Below, piece by piece: positions 7,426-15,334 of a stretch of 49,669 nucleotides of DNA. The notes beneath the pieces were generated by a model that was given only the letters and a program-made list of their open reading frames with translations, searched no databases and had not been told where the DNA came from. The DNA is taken from contig CAZJGG010000016.1 of assembly GCA_964545475.1 (NCBI GenBank), forward strand, positions 1-49,669. Reading direction: 5' to 3'. Each line of letters starts with the position of its first letter. The stretch's first letter is position 1. A program made the translations under genes and the position numbers. Source of the DNA: CAZJGG01 sp964545475. GTDB lineage: Bacteria > Bacillota > Clostridia > Lachnospirales > JAISER01.

Positions 7426-10398
7426 TTATTTTTCAACATTTATAATATAAGCGTCAAACGCAGCACCCGGCGTTTTAGGGTCTGGAAGCTTAGTTGTCAT
7501 AATTCTTATTTGCTCGTTGTTTTTAAGCTCCGCTGGGGTAACTGTTTTATTGTTTTTATCTATTATTGTGTTTGGGTGAAGCGTTGCCGTTAAGGTATTG
7601 TTTGTTTCGCTTATAATTTTCCAGTTTCCGGTTTCATTGTCGTAATACTGAACTTCTCTTAATTTAACAGTGTCTCCGGTATTATCATAAATTTTACCTC
7701 TTATTGTAAACTGGGCATAAGGCGCAACGTAAACTCTGTCGGCATGGCTTCCTGTAACAACAACCGTATAGGCTTTATTAAGGGCGTTTTCTTCGCCGTA
7801 GTCGGTGAAGTTTAAAGCGGTAGTAAGGCCAGTGTCGTTATAGAATTTAGTATTATAATCTATAGTAAATTCTCTTTCAACAGGAGTATATATCCAATCC
7901 GTTCCGCTTAAAAGAGAAATAGACTTAACTTTAAAGGTTTTTCCGCTGTCAACGGCAATTACTCTGCCTCGAACTATTGTTACGCCGGAAGTATCTGGTA
8001 CATCGTTAATTGTAACAACTGCCGCCTGATTACCGCCGTTTAAAGAAACGCTTACATAATCGGAACTTCCAATGTTTCCTCCGCTTACAAGCCTGCCGTT
8101 TTTAATAACGATAGTTCCTGAGTCGGTTTGTATATAACCTTCGTTTGAAAGAGTCTTAAAACCGCCGTTGCCGTCTGCGTCTAAAACACTGTCAGGCTTA
8201 AGCCATTCGTCCCGTCCGTTTCTAAACGTAACTTTTTTAATTTTCTGGCCGCTGTAGTTATCTTCAAGAGCCACATAAACTTCGCCGTCTGCCCTTTTTA
8301 AATACTGCATAGCATAATCAAGGCTTATTTTCTTTCCGTCTTGATAATATTCTATATCTTTGCCGGAAAGGCTTAGTTTTTCAAGATTTCTATAATCTTC
8401 CCAGCCGTTGTTTCCAAGCTTTTGGCTGTTTCTAAGTTGAAGCTGCCTTTGTATTGCGTTAAGCCCGGTTATTTGCCCTTTAACAACGGTAGTTATAAAA
8501 TGAGAGCCCCCTTCAACGGTCATTTCTTTAACGGATTCCAAAATAACTCCGGGTTCGGCAATGGCTTGGTTTATAAGAAGCTTCGCCCAGTCTCCTTCTT
8601 GAACATCAAACAATTTTATTGGTTTTCCTTCTTTTATTACGAAGACGTCATCCGCAATGTCAAACCATGATACTTGTTTGTTTTCATATTCAAAGACTAT
8701 AGAGTGGTAATCCCCGTTATCCACAATTTCTTTAATTTTGCCGTATTTGGCAATATAATTAGTAGAAGCAGAAATATTTATTATTGTATCTCTGTCGTTA
8801 GGGTCAAACCTCATGAAGACAATGTCTCCGGGTTCAACTTCTTCTATGCTTGCTTCAAGAGGATTAAATTTATAATTAGGAAACAATTCCGTAATATAAC
8901 CTATATCATCGTCTCTTTGGAAATGTTTCAGTTTTTTTACTTTCATATCTCCGCTTAAATAATTTTTTGTAACAATGTTACCGCTGTTATCAATGAAAGA
9001 TAATATGCCCATATCCGGGTCGTTTTCGGTGACAATGCCCCTTGCTTCGTCTACCAAAGCCGGCTCGCCTATAAATGTTATTTTAGCAGTTACATTATTT
9101 TTAAGGCTAAGTTCTACAATGCTTCCAATTGGCAATTCATTTTTAAGCCTTTTTTTCTCGCTTAAAATTAGATACCCAGAACCGTCGGCGTTGCTTCCGT
9201 GAATGCCCTCTACAATTGGGTAAGAATATTCTTTGCCTGTAGGGTCTGCTATAGTAATTGTAGAGTTATCTAAATTCACGCTTTTTAAATAGCCCTGAAC
9301 TTCTTTTGTAACCAAATTGTTACTTGTAACATTTACGTAAATTAGCGTTCTTGCCTGATTGTTAACAAGATATTCTATTTCGTCGCCCTCGGCTAGAGCG
9401 GATATAGGTTGTACAAGTCCGCTTTTTAAAACAACCGCATCTAAATTTTGTGCTTGGGGAGAAGAATTACTTTCAAGGGTATATTTTAATAAATCTATTT
9501 TGCCGTCTGATGTTCTTATATATAAATCTCGGGTGAGGCTGGCACTACCTGTGGTTGTGGATTGGGAATCTTTAATACCACCTACAGTTCCGTTTTTTCT
9601 GGTTATACCATTCATATTATAATAGATGGAATCCATATTTCTTAAAACTTGCGCCATCTCCGCCCGGGTTATTTTGCCTTTGGGGTTAAGCTTGCCATCA
9701 GCGTTGCCTTTGAAAATTCCTGTTCGTAAAGCTTTTTCCATAGAACTAACATATCTAACATCAAGGTCGGACCAATCTGAATATGGGTAAATGCTTTGCT
9801 GTGAAGAATTTGTTACAAAAGCGTTGGGGTTGGCGTTTTCAAGGCCTTTTACAAGCCAGTCAGCAACTCTTTCCCTTGTTGCATCTGCCCCTCTTATAAA
9901 GCTGTATTGGGGGTTAAGCTGGGCTTGGTCTGGAATAAGAGCATCGCTGTAATCGTCGTTTGTTATAAGCCCAAGCTGCATTGACCTAAATAAATATCCT
10001 ATAGACCATAATGTCCGTAAAGGGGAGTTGTCCGGCAATTGGGTTCTTTGGTTAACAGCGGCGGTTTGGGCAGTTTGCTCTTCGCCGATAGCTCTTAAAA
10101 CAAAAGCTAAAGCTTCTTCATTAGTAACAGGGGAATTTGGCTTATAAATTTTATCGTACCCTTTTACTAAATTTAATGTACCGGTTCTTACAATAGCTTC
10201 CTTCGCCCAAAAGTCCGGAGCTATATCGGTAAAATTAAGGTTGCTTATTAATTCCTTTGCTTCCTGCCGCCCCGTGTATGTATTTTGTACAGGGTCGTTA
10301 AAGATTTTAATGTCTGTGTCTGCATATGCAATTACTGAAAGGCTTAAAGATATTATTAATGAAAAAGCTATAAGCCGTTTGCAAATTTCTTTTTTCAT
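7426..10398 (-). CDS. Large SLH-domain surface protein, 990 aa
   Basis: The protein is exported: signal peptide at residues 1-26 (MKKEICKRLIAFSLIISL.. AYA). SLH repeats at about 56-104, 120-185 and 205-255 show FTDIAPDFWAKEAI and LDVRYVSSMEKALRTGIFKGNADGKL. About 730 residues follow with many short beta-strand modules of the form 'GxIxxIxxxxxxIxI', as in long extracellular stalk proteins; no enzyme motif is visible. I chose the ATG at 10398 because GGAGG lies upstream and a TATAAT with extended TGC motif (10463-10471) lies between it and the farther in-frame ATG. It heads the surface cluster with the DUF1349-like gene, a second SLH gene and an S41 protease gene. A structural S-layer-associated role is inferred. 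Confidence 0.88.
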   Translation of the reverse strand: MKKEICKRLIAFSLIISLSLSVIAYADTDIKIFNDPVQNTYTGRQEAKELISNLNFTDIAPDFWAKEAIVRTGTLNLVKGYDKIYKPNSPVTNEEALAFVLRAIGEEQTAQTAAVNQRTQLPDNSPLRTLWSIGYLFRSMQLGLITNDDYSDALIPDQAQLNPQYSFIRGADATRERVADWLVKGLENANPNAFVTNSSQQSIYPYSDWSDLDVRYVSSMEKALRTGIFKGNADGKLNPKGKITRAEMAQVLRNMDSIYYNMNGITRKNGTVGGIKDSQSTTTGSASLTRDLYIRTSDGKIDLLKYTLESNSSPQAQNLDAVVLKSGLVQPISALAEGDEIEYLVNNQARTLIYVNVTSNNLVTKEVQGYLKSVNLDNSTITIADPTGKEYSYPIVEGIHGSNADGSGYLILSEKKRLKNELPIGSIVELSLKNNVTAKITFIGEPALVDEARGIVTENDPDMGILSFIDNSGNIVTKNYLSGDMKVKKLKHFQRDDDIGYITELFPNYKFNPLEASIEEVEPGDIVFMRFDPNDRDTIINISASTNYIAKYGKIKEIVDNGDYHSIVFEYENKQVSWFDIADDVFVIKEGKPIKLFDVQEGDWAKLLINQAIAEPGVILESVKEMTVEGGSHFITTVVKGQITGLNAIQRQLQLRNSQKLGNNGWEDYRNLEKLSLSGKDIEYYQDGKKISLDYAMQYLKRADGEVYVALEDNYSGQKIKKVTFRNGRDEWLKPDSVLDADGNGGFKTLSNEGYIQTDSGTIVIKNGRLVSGGNIGSSDYVSVSLNGGNQAAVVTINDVPDTSGVTIVRGRVIAVDSGKTFKVKSISLLSGTDWIYTPVEREFTIDYNTKFYNDTGLTTALNFTDYGEENALNKAYTVVVTGSHADRVYVAPYAQFTIRGKIYDNTGDTVKLREVQYYDNETGNWKIISETNNTLTATLHPNTIIDKNNKTVTPAELKNNEQIRIMTTKLPDPKTPGAAFDAYIINVEK

Positions 10399-10462
10399 AT
10401 ATACCTCCGGCGTTTGAATTAATGCGGTTCGCATCGTTTTCGTTCTTTTGATTATTATAATC

Positions 10463-10471
10463 ATTATAGCA
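10463..10471 (-). promoter_or_regulatory. Extended -10 promoter element of the SLH operon
   Basis: On the minus strand this reads TGCTATAAT, a perfect -10 with a TGn extension, about 65 bp before the chosen start at 10398. No good -35 is seen. It shows that the upstream in-frame ATG is probably untranscribed. Confidence 0.55.
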
Positions 10472-10542
10472 TAATTTATTTGAAAGTACATAACAAAAAG
10501 GTGAAAAAATGATATATCCTGTTACTTTTTAAAAACAAAAAC

Positions 10543-10572
10543 CCGTGTTACACATTACATTGTGTAACACGG
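10543..10572 (-). terminator. Rho-independent terminator of the cyclophilin gene
   Basis: An 11-bp perfect stem (ccgtgttacac / gtgtaacacgg) with an 8-nt loop is followed on the minus strand by a T-rich tract (gtttttgttttt). It lies 12 bp past the stop of the cyclophilin gene. Confidence 0.88.
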
Positions 10573-10584
10573 ATTATTACAAAA

Positions 10585-11547
10585 TTATTTGTTGTATGTT
10601 AAAATTTCAACTTTCTCGATTATTACGTCCTTTTTAGGCTTACCCTCTTGTGGTCTTTCAGCATTAGGCTCGTATTCAACGTTAGCGATTTTGTCTACAA
10701 CGTCCATTCCTTCAATAACTTGTCCAAAGATTGTATATTTAAAATCAAGCTCTGGAAGACCGCCGTCTTTAAGGTATGATTCTCTAATTTTTTCAGGGAA
10801 CATATCACCTTTTGTAACTAAATTGCCTGCTGCATCTTGAAAGACTACGTCGTTCCAGTTTTCGTCCATGTCTTTAATTTCAGCAGTTAAATGGTCAGGC
10901 AAAGAACCTGCTTGAACAAAGTAAAACTGGCTTCCGTTTGTATCTGCTCCGCTGTTTGCGTAAGCTACGGCACCACGAAGGTGATGAAGTTTTGGACTAA
11001 CTTCATTTTTGAAAGGTGTGCCCCATTTGCTTTCGCCGCCATAACCTGTTCCGGTAGGGTCACCCGTTTGAATAACAAAGTCTTTAGCTATTCTGTGGAA
11101 AATGTTTCCGTTGTAATAACCTTCTTCTGCTAATGTAATAAAGTTGTCAACACCTTGAGGTGCATCTTTTGGGAAAAGTCTAAATGTAATAGTTCCCATA
11201 TTGGTTGTAATTTTTGCAATTTTTTCTCCGTTTTCCATTGGAGCAAGCTGTGGAGTATCCACGTCTCCATATGCAAGCTTATCTGATTTTTCCGGCAAAG
11301 TTTCTTCCTCCCCGTTTTGAGTGTCGCCCTCAGGTTTTTCAGTTGATTTATCCGTTGGTGTATCATTTGAATCTTGCGCACCTTCTGTAGCAGCTGCATC
11401 TGGAGTTTCTTCAGGTGTGCTTTCGCCCTCTTGCTCTACAACCGGAGGAGCACTTGGTGTTTCGGAAGGTTGTGTGGTGCTGCTTCCACAGGATACCAGA
11501 CTTAAGGAGACAATACCGCATAATAATAAAGTAATAAATTTTTTCAA
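10585..11547 (-). CDS. Cyclophilin-type peptidyl-prolyl isomerase lipoprotein
   Basis: This exported cis-trans prolyl isomerase probably helps secreted proteins fold at the membrane-wall interface. The N-terminus (KKFITLLLCGIVSLSLVSC) is a lipoprotein signal with the lipid-modified Cys at about residue 20. An acidic, low-complexity Pro/Ser/Thr/Glu linker (about 21-100) leads to a cyclophilin domain (about 110-318) with NIFHRIAKDFVIQTGDPTG and GSQFYFVQAG. I chose the TTG at 11547, 8 nt after AAAGGA, because it puts the signal peptide exactly at the start; an ATG 12 codons upstream would add residues unlike a signal. The catalytic domain carries an insert (MDENWNDVVFQDAAGN), as in other Firmicute members. 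It is divergent from the next gene. Confidence 0.92.
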   Translation of the reverse strand: MKKFITLLLCGIVSLSLVSCGSSTTQPSETPSAPPVVEQEGESTPEETPDAAATEGAQDSNDTPTDKSTEKPEGDTQNGEEETLPEKSDKLAYGDVDTPQLAPMENGEKIAKITTNMGTITFRLFPKDAPQGVDNFITLAEEGYYNGNIFHRIAKDFVIQTGDPTGTGYGGESKWGTPFKNEVSPKLHHLRGAVAYANSGADTNGSQFYFVQAGSLPDHLTAEIKDMDENWNDVVFQDAAGNLVTKGDMFPEKIRESYLKDGGLPELDFKYTIFGQVIEGMDVVDKIANVEYEPNAERPQEGKPKKDVIIEKVEILTYNK

Positions 11548-11628
11548 AACAAAAATCCTTTCTGTAACATTATGATAGAGCAATTTTACAAAATAATTCG
11601 CGTTGATTTTGTAACACCGCTATTATGT

Positions 11629-11658
11629 ATTATCATACTATACCCCATATTTTGTCAA
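11629..11658 (-). promoter_or_regulatory. Promoter of the cyclophilin gene
   Basis: On the minus strand a consensus -35 TTGACA (11653-11658) and GATAAT (11629-11634) are separated by 18 bp. This is a good sigma-A type promoter, giving a leader of about 75 nt. Confidence 0.6.
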
Positions 11659-11729
11659 CTGTTTTTTACCATATAGCAAGTCAAATTTCGGTACAACAGT
11701 AATTTTAAGATAATGTAACATAAATGTCA

Positions 11730-11758
11730 TTGTAAATATTCGTTCAAAATTGTATAAT
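11730..11758 (+). promoter_or_regulatory. Promoter of the DUF3298/stalk protein gene
   Basis: TTGTAA (11730-11735) and TATAAT (11753-11758) are separated by 17 bp, a good sigma-A promoter. AGGAGG follows at 11771, giving a short leader. The in-frame ATG inside the -35/-10 region (11750) is therefore not the start. Confidence 0.75.
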
Positions 11759-11785
11759 AGAAGTGTAAAAAGGAGGTTTTTGAAA

Positions 11786-12736
11786 ATGAAGCGATTTATC
11801 GTTATTTTGTTGATTTTATCAATTTTTATACAAAACTCAGTTGTATTTGCAAGTGCTTATAATGTAAATACATATGATGCTTCATTTACGGAAAAAGGGA
11901 TTTCTGTTTCTAGTACCCTTCCTGAAATTGATGATTTAAAAGATGTTGATTTATTAAATGACATTAATACTCGTATTAAAAATATTTACGACTCAAAAGT
12001 TCAAAATGCAGAGAAAGAAAAAGCATCCTCTGTTAATATAGAATATGAAAAAATTGTTACGGACAATATTGTTTCATTATTAATATATTCAACCACTTCC
12101 ACTGATTTTTATTCTAAAGCCGAGGTTGATACTATAACTTTTGATACTGAAGAGTGTAAGTATTTAACAATTACTGATGTTTTGGGTTCCAACGCTCAAG
12201 AGCTTATAAACAAATTTATTGCAGCATCTATTAAGCAAAACCCGGAAAGATTTAATCCGGAATTTCGAGGCGTAGGCGATAATATAAGCTTTTATGTGGA
12301 AAATGACAATTTTGTTATACTGTTTAACCAGTATGAAATTGCTCCCGGTTACGAAGGTATTGTACGTTTTTCTATGAAAATATCAGATGTTTGCAATGTA
12401 TATGTTAGCAGAGAAGATTATATTGTTTTAAATGATAATTATAACCTTAAAATGATGCCTATGAGACAGGTTTGCGAAGGTCTTGGCTTCAGCGTTTACT
12501 GGGATTCGCTTATTAAAGCCACAACAATTTCAAAGGGTTTGTTTTCTACAAAAATTATTCAGGGGAAAAACAGTTACTTCCCGAGTTTAAATGTTTCAAG
12601 AGAGCTTGAAACTGCCCCTGTTGTACAATATGGCAAAACTTTTCTCCCTATTTCGTTTTTCACCGCAATACTGGGGGCAACTTATAAAATTGATGATAAT
12701 GATAATATTATGTTTTCAATTTATAAGGCAAAATAG
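11786..12736 (+). CDS. Secreted RsiV-like (DUF3298) protein with C-terminal stalk domain
   Basis: This 316-aa protein starts with a signal peptide (MKRFIVILLILSIFIQNSVVFAS). Residues of about 30-205 fit the DUF4163/DUF3298 region known from RsiV and PdaC. The cues are a long alpha segment with NDINTRIKNIY, then SKAEVDTITFDTEECKYLTITDVL and FNQYEIAPGYEGIVRF. Residues of about 215-310 look like the copper-amine-oxidase N-terminal-like 'stalk' domain (VLNDNYNLKMMPMRQVCEGLGFSVYWD). Unlike RsiV it has no cytosolic anti-sigma part, so a surface or wall role is more likely. AGGAGG precedes the ATG. It is monocistronic: its own promoter lies upstream and a strong terminator follows. Confidence 0.8.
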   Translation: MKRFIVILLILSIFIQNSVVFASAYNVNTYDASFTEKGISVSSTLPEIDDLKDVDLLNDINTRIKNIYDSKVQNAEKEKASSVNIEYEKIVTDNIVSLLIYSTTSTDFYSKAEVDTITFDTEECKYLTITDVLGSNAQELINKFIAASIKQNPERFNPEFRGVGDNISFYVENDNFVILFNQYEIAPGYEGIVRFSMKISDVCNVYVSREDYIVLNDNYNLKMMPMRQVCEGLGFSVYWDSLIKATTISKGLFSTKIIQGKNSYFPSLNVSRELETAPVVQYGKTFLPISFFTAILGATYKIDDNDNIMFSIYKAK

Positions 12737-12744
12737 AATAGACA

Positions 12745-12786
12745 AATTTAAATAAGGTAAGCATTCTGTCTTACCTTATTTAAATT
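12745..12786. terminator. 17-bp perfect hairpin terminator
   Basis: Arms 12745-12761 and 12770-12786 pair perfectly around an 8-nt loop, 8 bp after the stop of the DUF3298 gene. The AT-rich outer arm supplies the U-rich side. The rest of the 12737-13117 spacer holds two palindromic elements and no gene I can support. Confidence 0.8.
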
Positions 12787-12804
12787 CGTAAATATATTTA
12801 CAAA

Positions 12805-12926
12805 TAGACTTCTTTCAAAACCACGTGCCGCCGCCTTTACGAACAAATTTTCCGTTTCCGCATAATGCGTGAAAAATGGGAAATTTATTCATATATACGG
12901 CGATAGAGAGTTTCGGAAGAAGTCTA
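12805..12926. repeat. Imperfect palindromic element, about 122 bp
   Basis: The ends tagacttctt (12805) and aagaagtcta (to 12926) are inverted copies. The arms remain partly complementary inward (aaatttt..cc with ggg..aaattt; cgcat with atgcg at the centre). The whole could fold into a long hairpin. It resembles MITE or REP-type intergenic elements; no coding capacity. Confidence 0.65.
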
Positions 12927-12935
12927 ATAAATATA

Positions 12936-13101
12936 AGAGCCTGTCCAAAGTCTCGCTTTTAGTGGATTTTCGAGCAAATTTTTTGAATAGCAAGGAAGCG
13001 GCGAACGTTCATACTACGGTAAGTATGGGCGTTTGCCGCTGACACAGCAATTCAGAAAATTTGACGAAAAGGCACTGAAATGGAGACTTTGAACAGACTC
13101 T
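12936..13101. repeat. Imperfect palindromic element, family A, 166 bp
   Basis: The left end agagcctgtccaaagtctc and right end gagactttgaacagactct are inverted, and the arms stay about three-quarters complementary to the centre near 13017 (gcggcgaacg.. with ..cgtttgccgc). The right end abuts the GGGAGG ribosome binding site of the chemoreceptor gene. A left-arm-only copy occurs at 17636. No ORF inside. Confidence 0.8.
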
Positions 13102-13117
13102 AAGGGAGGCTATTTAT

Positions 13118-15319
13118 GTGAAGTTAAAAACAAAAATTATTATCGGCTTTGTTTTAATCCTTTTAATAGGGCAGGCTATGGCTCTTGTTGCGGTATTCGC
13201 AATTAAAAGTGATTCAGACATAGCAAAAACACAAAATGATCTTAGTTTGATGAACGAATCTGTTACAAAAGTATCATTCGCTCATTACTCCTATCGGCAG
13301 AACCTTTCTGATGCCATCTTCGCCGGCACCCAGTTTACAGGAACTTTTGACCACCATGCTTGCTCTCTTGGAAGTTGGATTGACGAGAACAATGCTAACG
13401 GTAAAATTACACCTGAAGTTCAAGCTTATTTAGAAGAAATAAAAGAACCCCATGATACCATACATTCAAGTGCACAACAAATAATGGAATATGTAGACCA
13501 AGGAAAGTTTACAGAAGCACAAGACCTGTATATAAGCAGTATAATCCCCGCTGTTACCCAAACGACCTCCATCTTAGACGACATCAAGCAACACTACTCC
13601 GACTCGCTTTCTCAACTTATGGAAGATTTTGAAAAACAGGCATCTGACAGTGCTTTGTTTATTTCTGTTTTGTCAATTTCAAGTTTAGTTGCCGGAGTTA
13701 TTATTGCTTATATAATTATAAAGGCCATACTTAAGCCTGTACGAAAGCTTTGCGATTACGTAAAAGCCATTTCTAAGGGTAATTTAAATGCCAACTACGA
13801 CAAATCTAATCTTGTTAATGATGAAATCGGACATCTTTCGCAAGATATTGCTGTATTGGTAGATACTATAAAAACTATGCTTAATGACATATCTAAGTTA
13901 ATAATAAACATATCAGTACATGGGGAGCTTTCAAAAAGAATAGATAGCTCCCAATTCGACGGTGATTATGCTGAACTCAGTGATAAAGTAAACGATTTAA
14001 TAGACATTTATGTTAAAGAGTTTGATCAATTAGTTGAAATAATGGAGCAGGCTGGAAGAGGTAACTTTAATGCAACAATTGAAAGATGGCCCGGAGAAAA
14101 AGCCGTCGTTAACAATGCGGTTGAAACACTTATGTCAAATTTGAGAAATGTTTACAAAGAGATTTCAGAGCTGGCAAAAAACGCCGCTAACGGCGAACTT
14201 AAAAAGAGAGCTAAAACAGACGGGTACTGCGGCGGCTGGTTTGACATTCTAGAAGAGCTAAACTCGTTGGTTAACGTTGTATCTTTGCCGCTTGCGGAAA
14301 TCGAAGATGTACTTAATGAAATTTCCAAAGGGAATTTCACAACAAAACTTAAAGGCAATTATAAAGGCAAGTTTGATGCTGTTAAAAGATCTGTTAATAA
14401 TACAGAAGAAATTTTGCTTTCATACATTCAGGAGATTTCAGACGTTTTGACAGATATTTCTAATGGGGATTTGACTGTAAAAATAGACCGTGGGTACATT
14501 GGTAGTTTTGCCAAAATAAAAATATCAATTGAAAATATTACTGAATCACTGAGCCAAGCAATGTCTCAAATTTCTGTTGCTTCACAACAAGTGTTGACAG
14601 GGGCAAATGCTGTTTCTGCAAGCTCGACCGTTTTATCCCAAGGTTCTACTGAACAGGCTTCTTCTGTTGAACAATTAACTTCCGCAATAGAAATTATTCG
14701 GGAGCAAACTTTTATTAATACGCAATATGCCGAAAACGCCAAGGAGCTTTCACATAAATCAAGAGATGAGGCCATAACCGGAAATGAACAAATGCAAAAC
14801 TTGCTTTCTTCGATTGAGGGTATAAAAGTGTCTTCAGATAATATTTCAAAAATAATTAAGGTAATTGAAGACATTGCTTTTCAAACAAATCTCCTTGCTC
14901 TTAATGCCGCTGTGGAGGCTGCAAGGGCAGGGCAACACGGCAGAGGTTTTGCCGTAGTTGCAGAAGAGGTAAGAAGCCTTGCCGGAAGAAGCCAGCAATC
15001 CGCCAAAGAAACAACCCAACTTATTGAGGACTCTATTTCCAGAGTTCATCAAGGCACAATAAATGCCACGGAAACGGCAATGGCTTTTGACAAAATTGTA
15101 AGAAATTCAAGCGAATTTGCTGAAGTGATAGATAACATTTCAAAATCTACAGGTGAACAGGCCAATGTGGTTACAAATGTTAGCGACGGAATAAAGCAAA
15201 TTTCAGAGGTTGTAAACAGCAATACTTCATCGGCAGAAAATTGTGCGGCTGCAGCCCAAGAGTTTCATGCCCAAGCGGAAGTATTAAAGGATTTAGTAAG
15301 TTATTTTAAAGTAAGTTAA
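13118..15319 (+). CDS. Methyl-accepting chemotaxis protein with extracytoplasmic CZB-like sensor and poly-HAMP
   Basis: This 733-aa receptor has TM1 (about residues 7-29) and an extracytoplasmic region (30-177). The latter carries the ligand pattern of the chemoreceptor zinc-binding (CZB) domain: His56, Cys82 in CSLGSW, and His112/His116 in PHDTIH. TM2 (about 178-202) is followed by six HAMP-like units (GNLNANY, GELSKRI, GNFNATI, GELKKRA, GNFTTKL, GDLTVKI). The cytoplasmic signalling tip is LNAAVEAARAGQHGRGFAVVAEEVRSLAGRS (given as family cues AAVEAARAG and EEVRSLAGRS). It would signal through CheW-CheA, not found here. GGGAGG precedes the GTG start; an overlapping ATG reads straight into TGA. 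The next gene encodes a similar receptor 15 bp downstream. Confidence 0.93.
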   Translation: MKLKTKIIIGFVLILLIGQAMALVAVFAIKSDSDIAKTQNDLSLMNESVTKVSFAHYSYRQNLSDAIFAGTQFTGTFDHHACSLGSWIDENNANGKITPEVQAYLEEIKEPHDTIHSSAQQIMEYVDQGKFTEAQDLYISSIIPAVTQTTSILDDIKQHYSDSLSQLMEDFEKQASDSALFISVLSISSLVAGVIIAYIIIKAILKPVRKLCDYVKAISKGNLNANYDKSNLVNDEIGHLSQDIAVLVDTIKTMLNDISKLIINISVHGELSKRIDSSQFDGDYAELSDKVNDLIDIYVKEFDQLVEIMEQAGRGNFNATIERWPGEKAVVNNAVETLMSNLRNVYKEISELAKNAANGELKKRAKTDGYCGGWFDILEELNSLVNVVSLPLAEIEDVLNEISKGNFTTKLKGNYKGKFDAVKRSVNNTEEILLSYIQEISDVLTDISNGDLTVKIDRGYIGSFAKIKISIENITESLSQAMSQISVASQQVLTGANAVSASSTVLSQGSTEQASSVEQLTSAIEIIREQTFINTQYAENAKELSHKSRDEAITGNEQMQNLLSSIEGIKVSSDNISKIIKVIEDIAFQTNLLALNAAVEAARAGQHGRGFAVVAEEVRSLAGRSQQSAKETTQLIEDSISRVHQGTINATETAMAFDKIVRNSSEFAEVIDNISKSTGEQANVVTNVSDGIKQISEVVNSNTSSAENCAAAAQEFHAQAEVLKDLVSYFKVS

Positions 15320-15334
15320 TATTGGAGGTACTAT

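Noticed and set aside
12970..13030. LexA (SOS) box in gcgaacgttc of the family A palindrome
   Set aside because: The GAAC and GTTC are adjacent without the expected 4-nt spacer, and the site is explained by the palindrome; no SOS gene follows.
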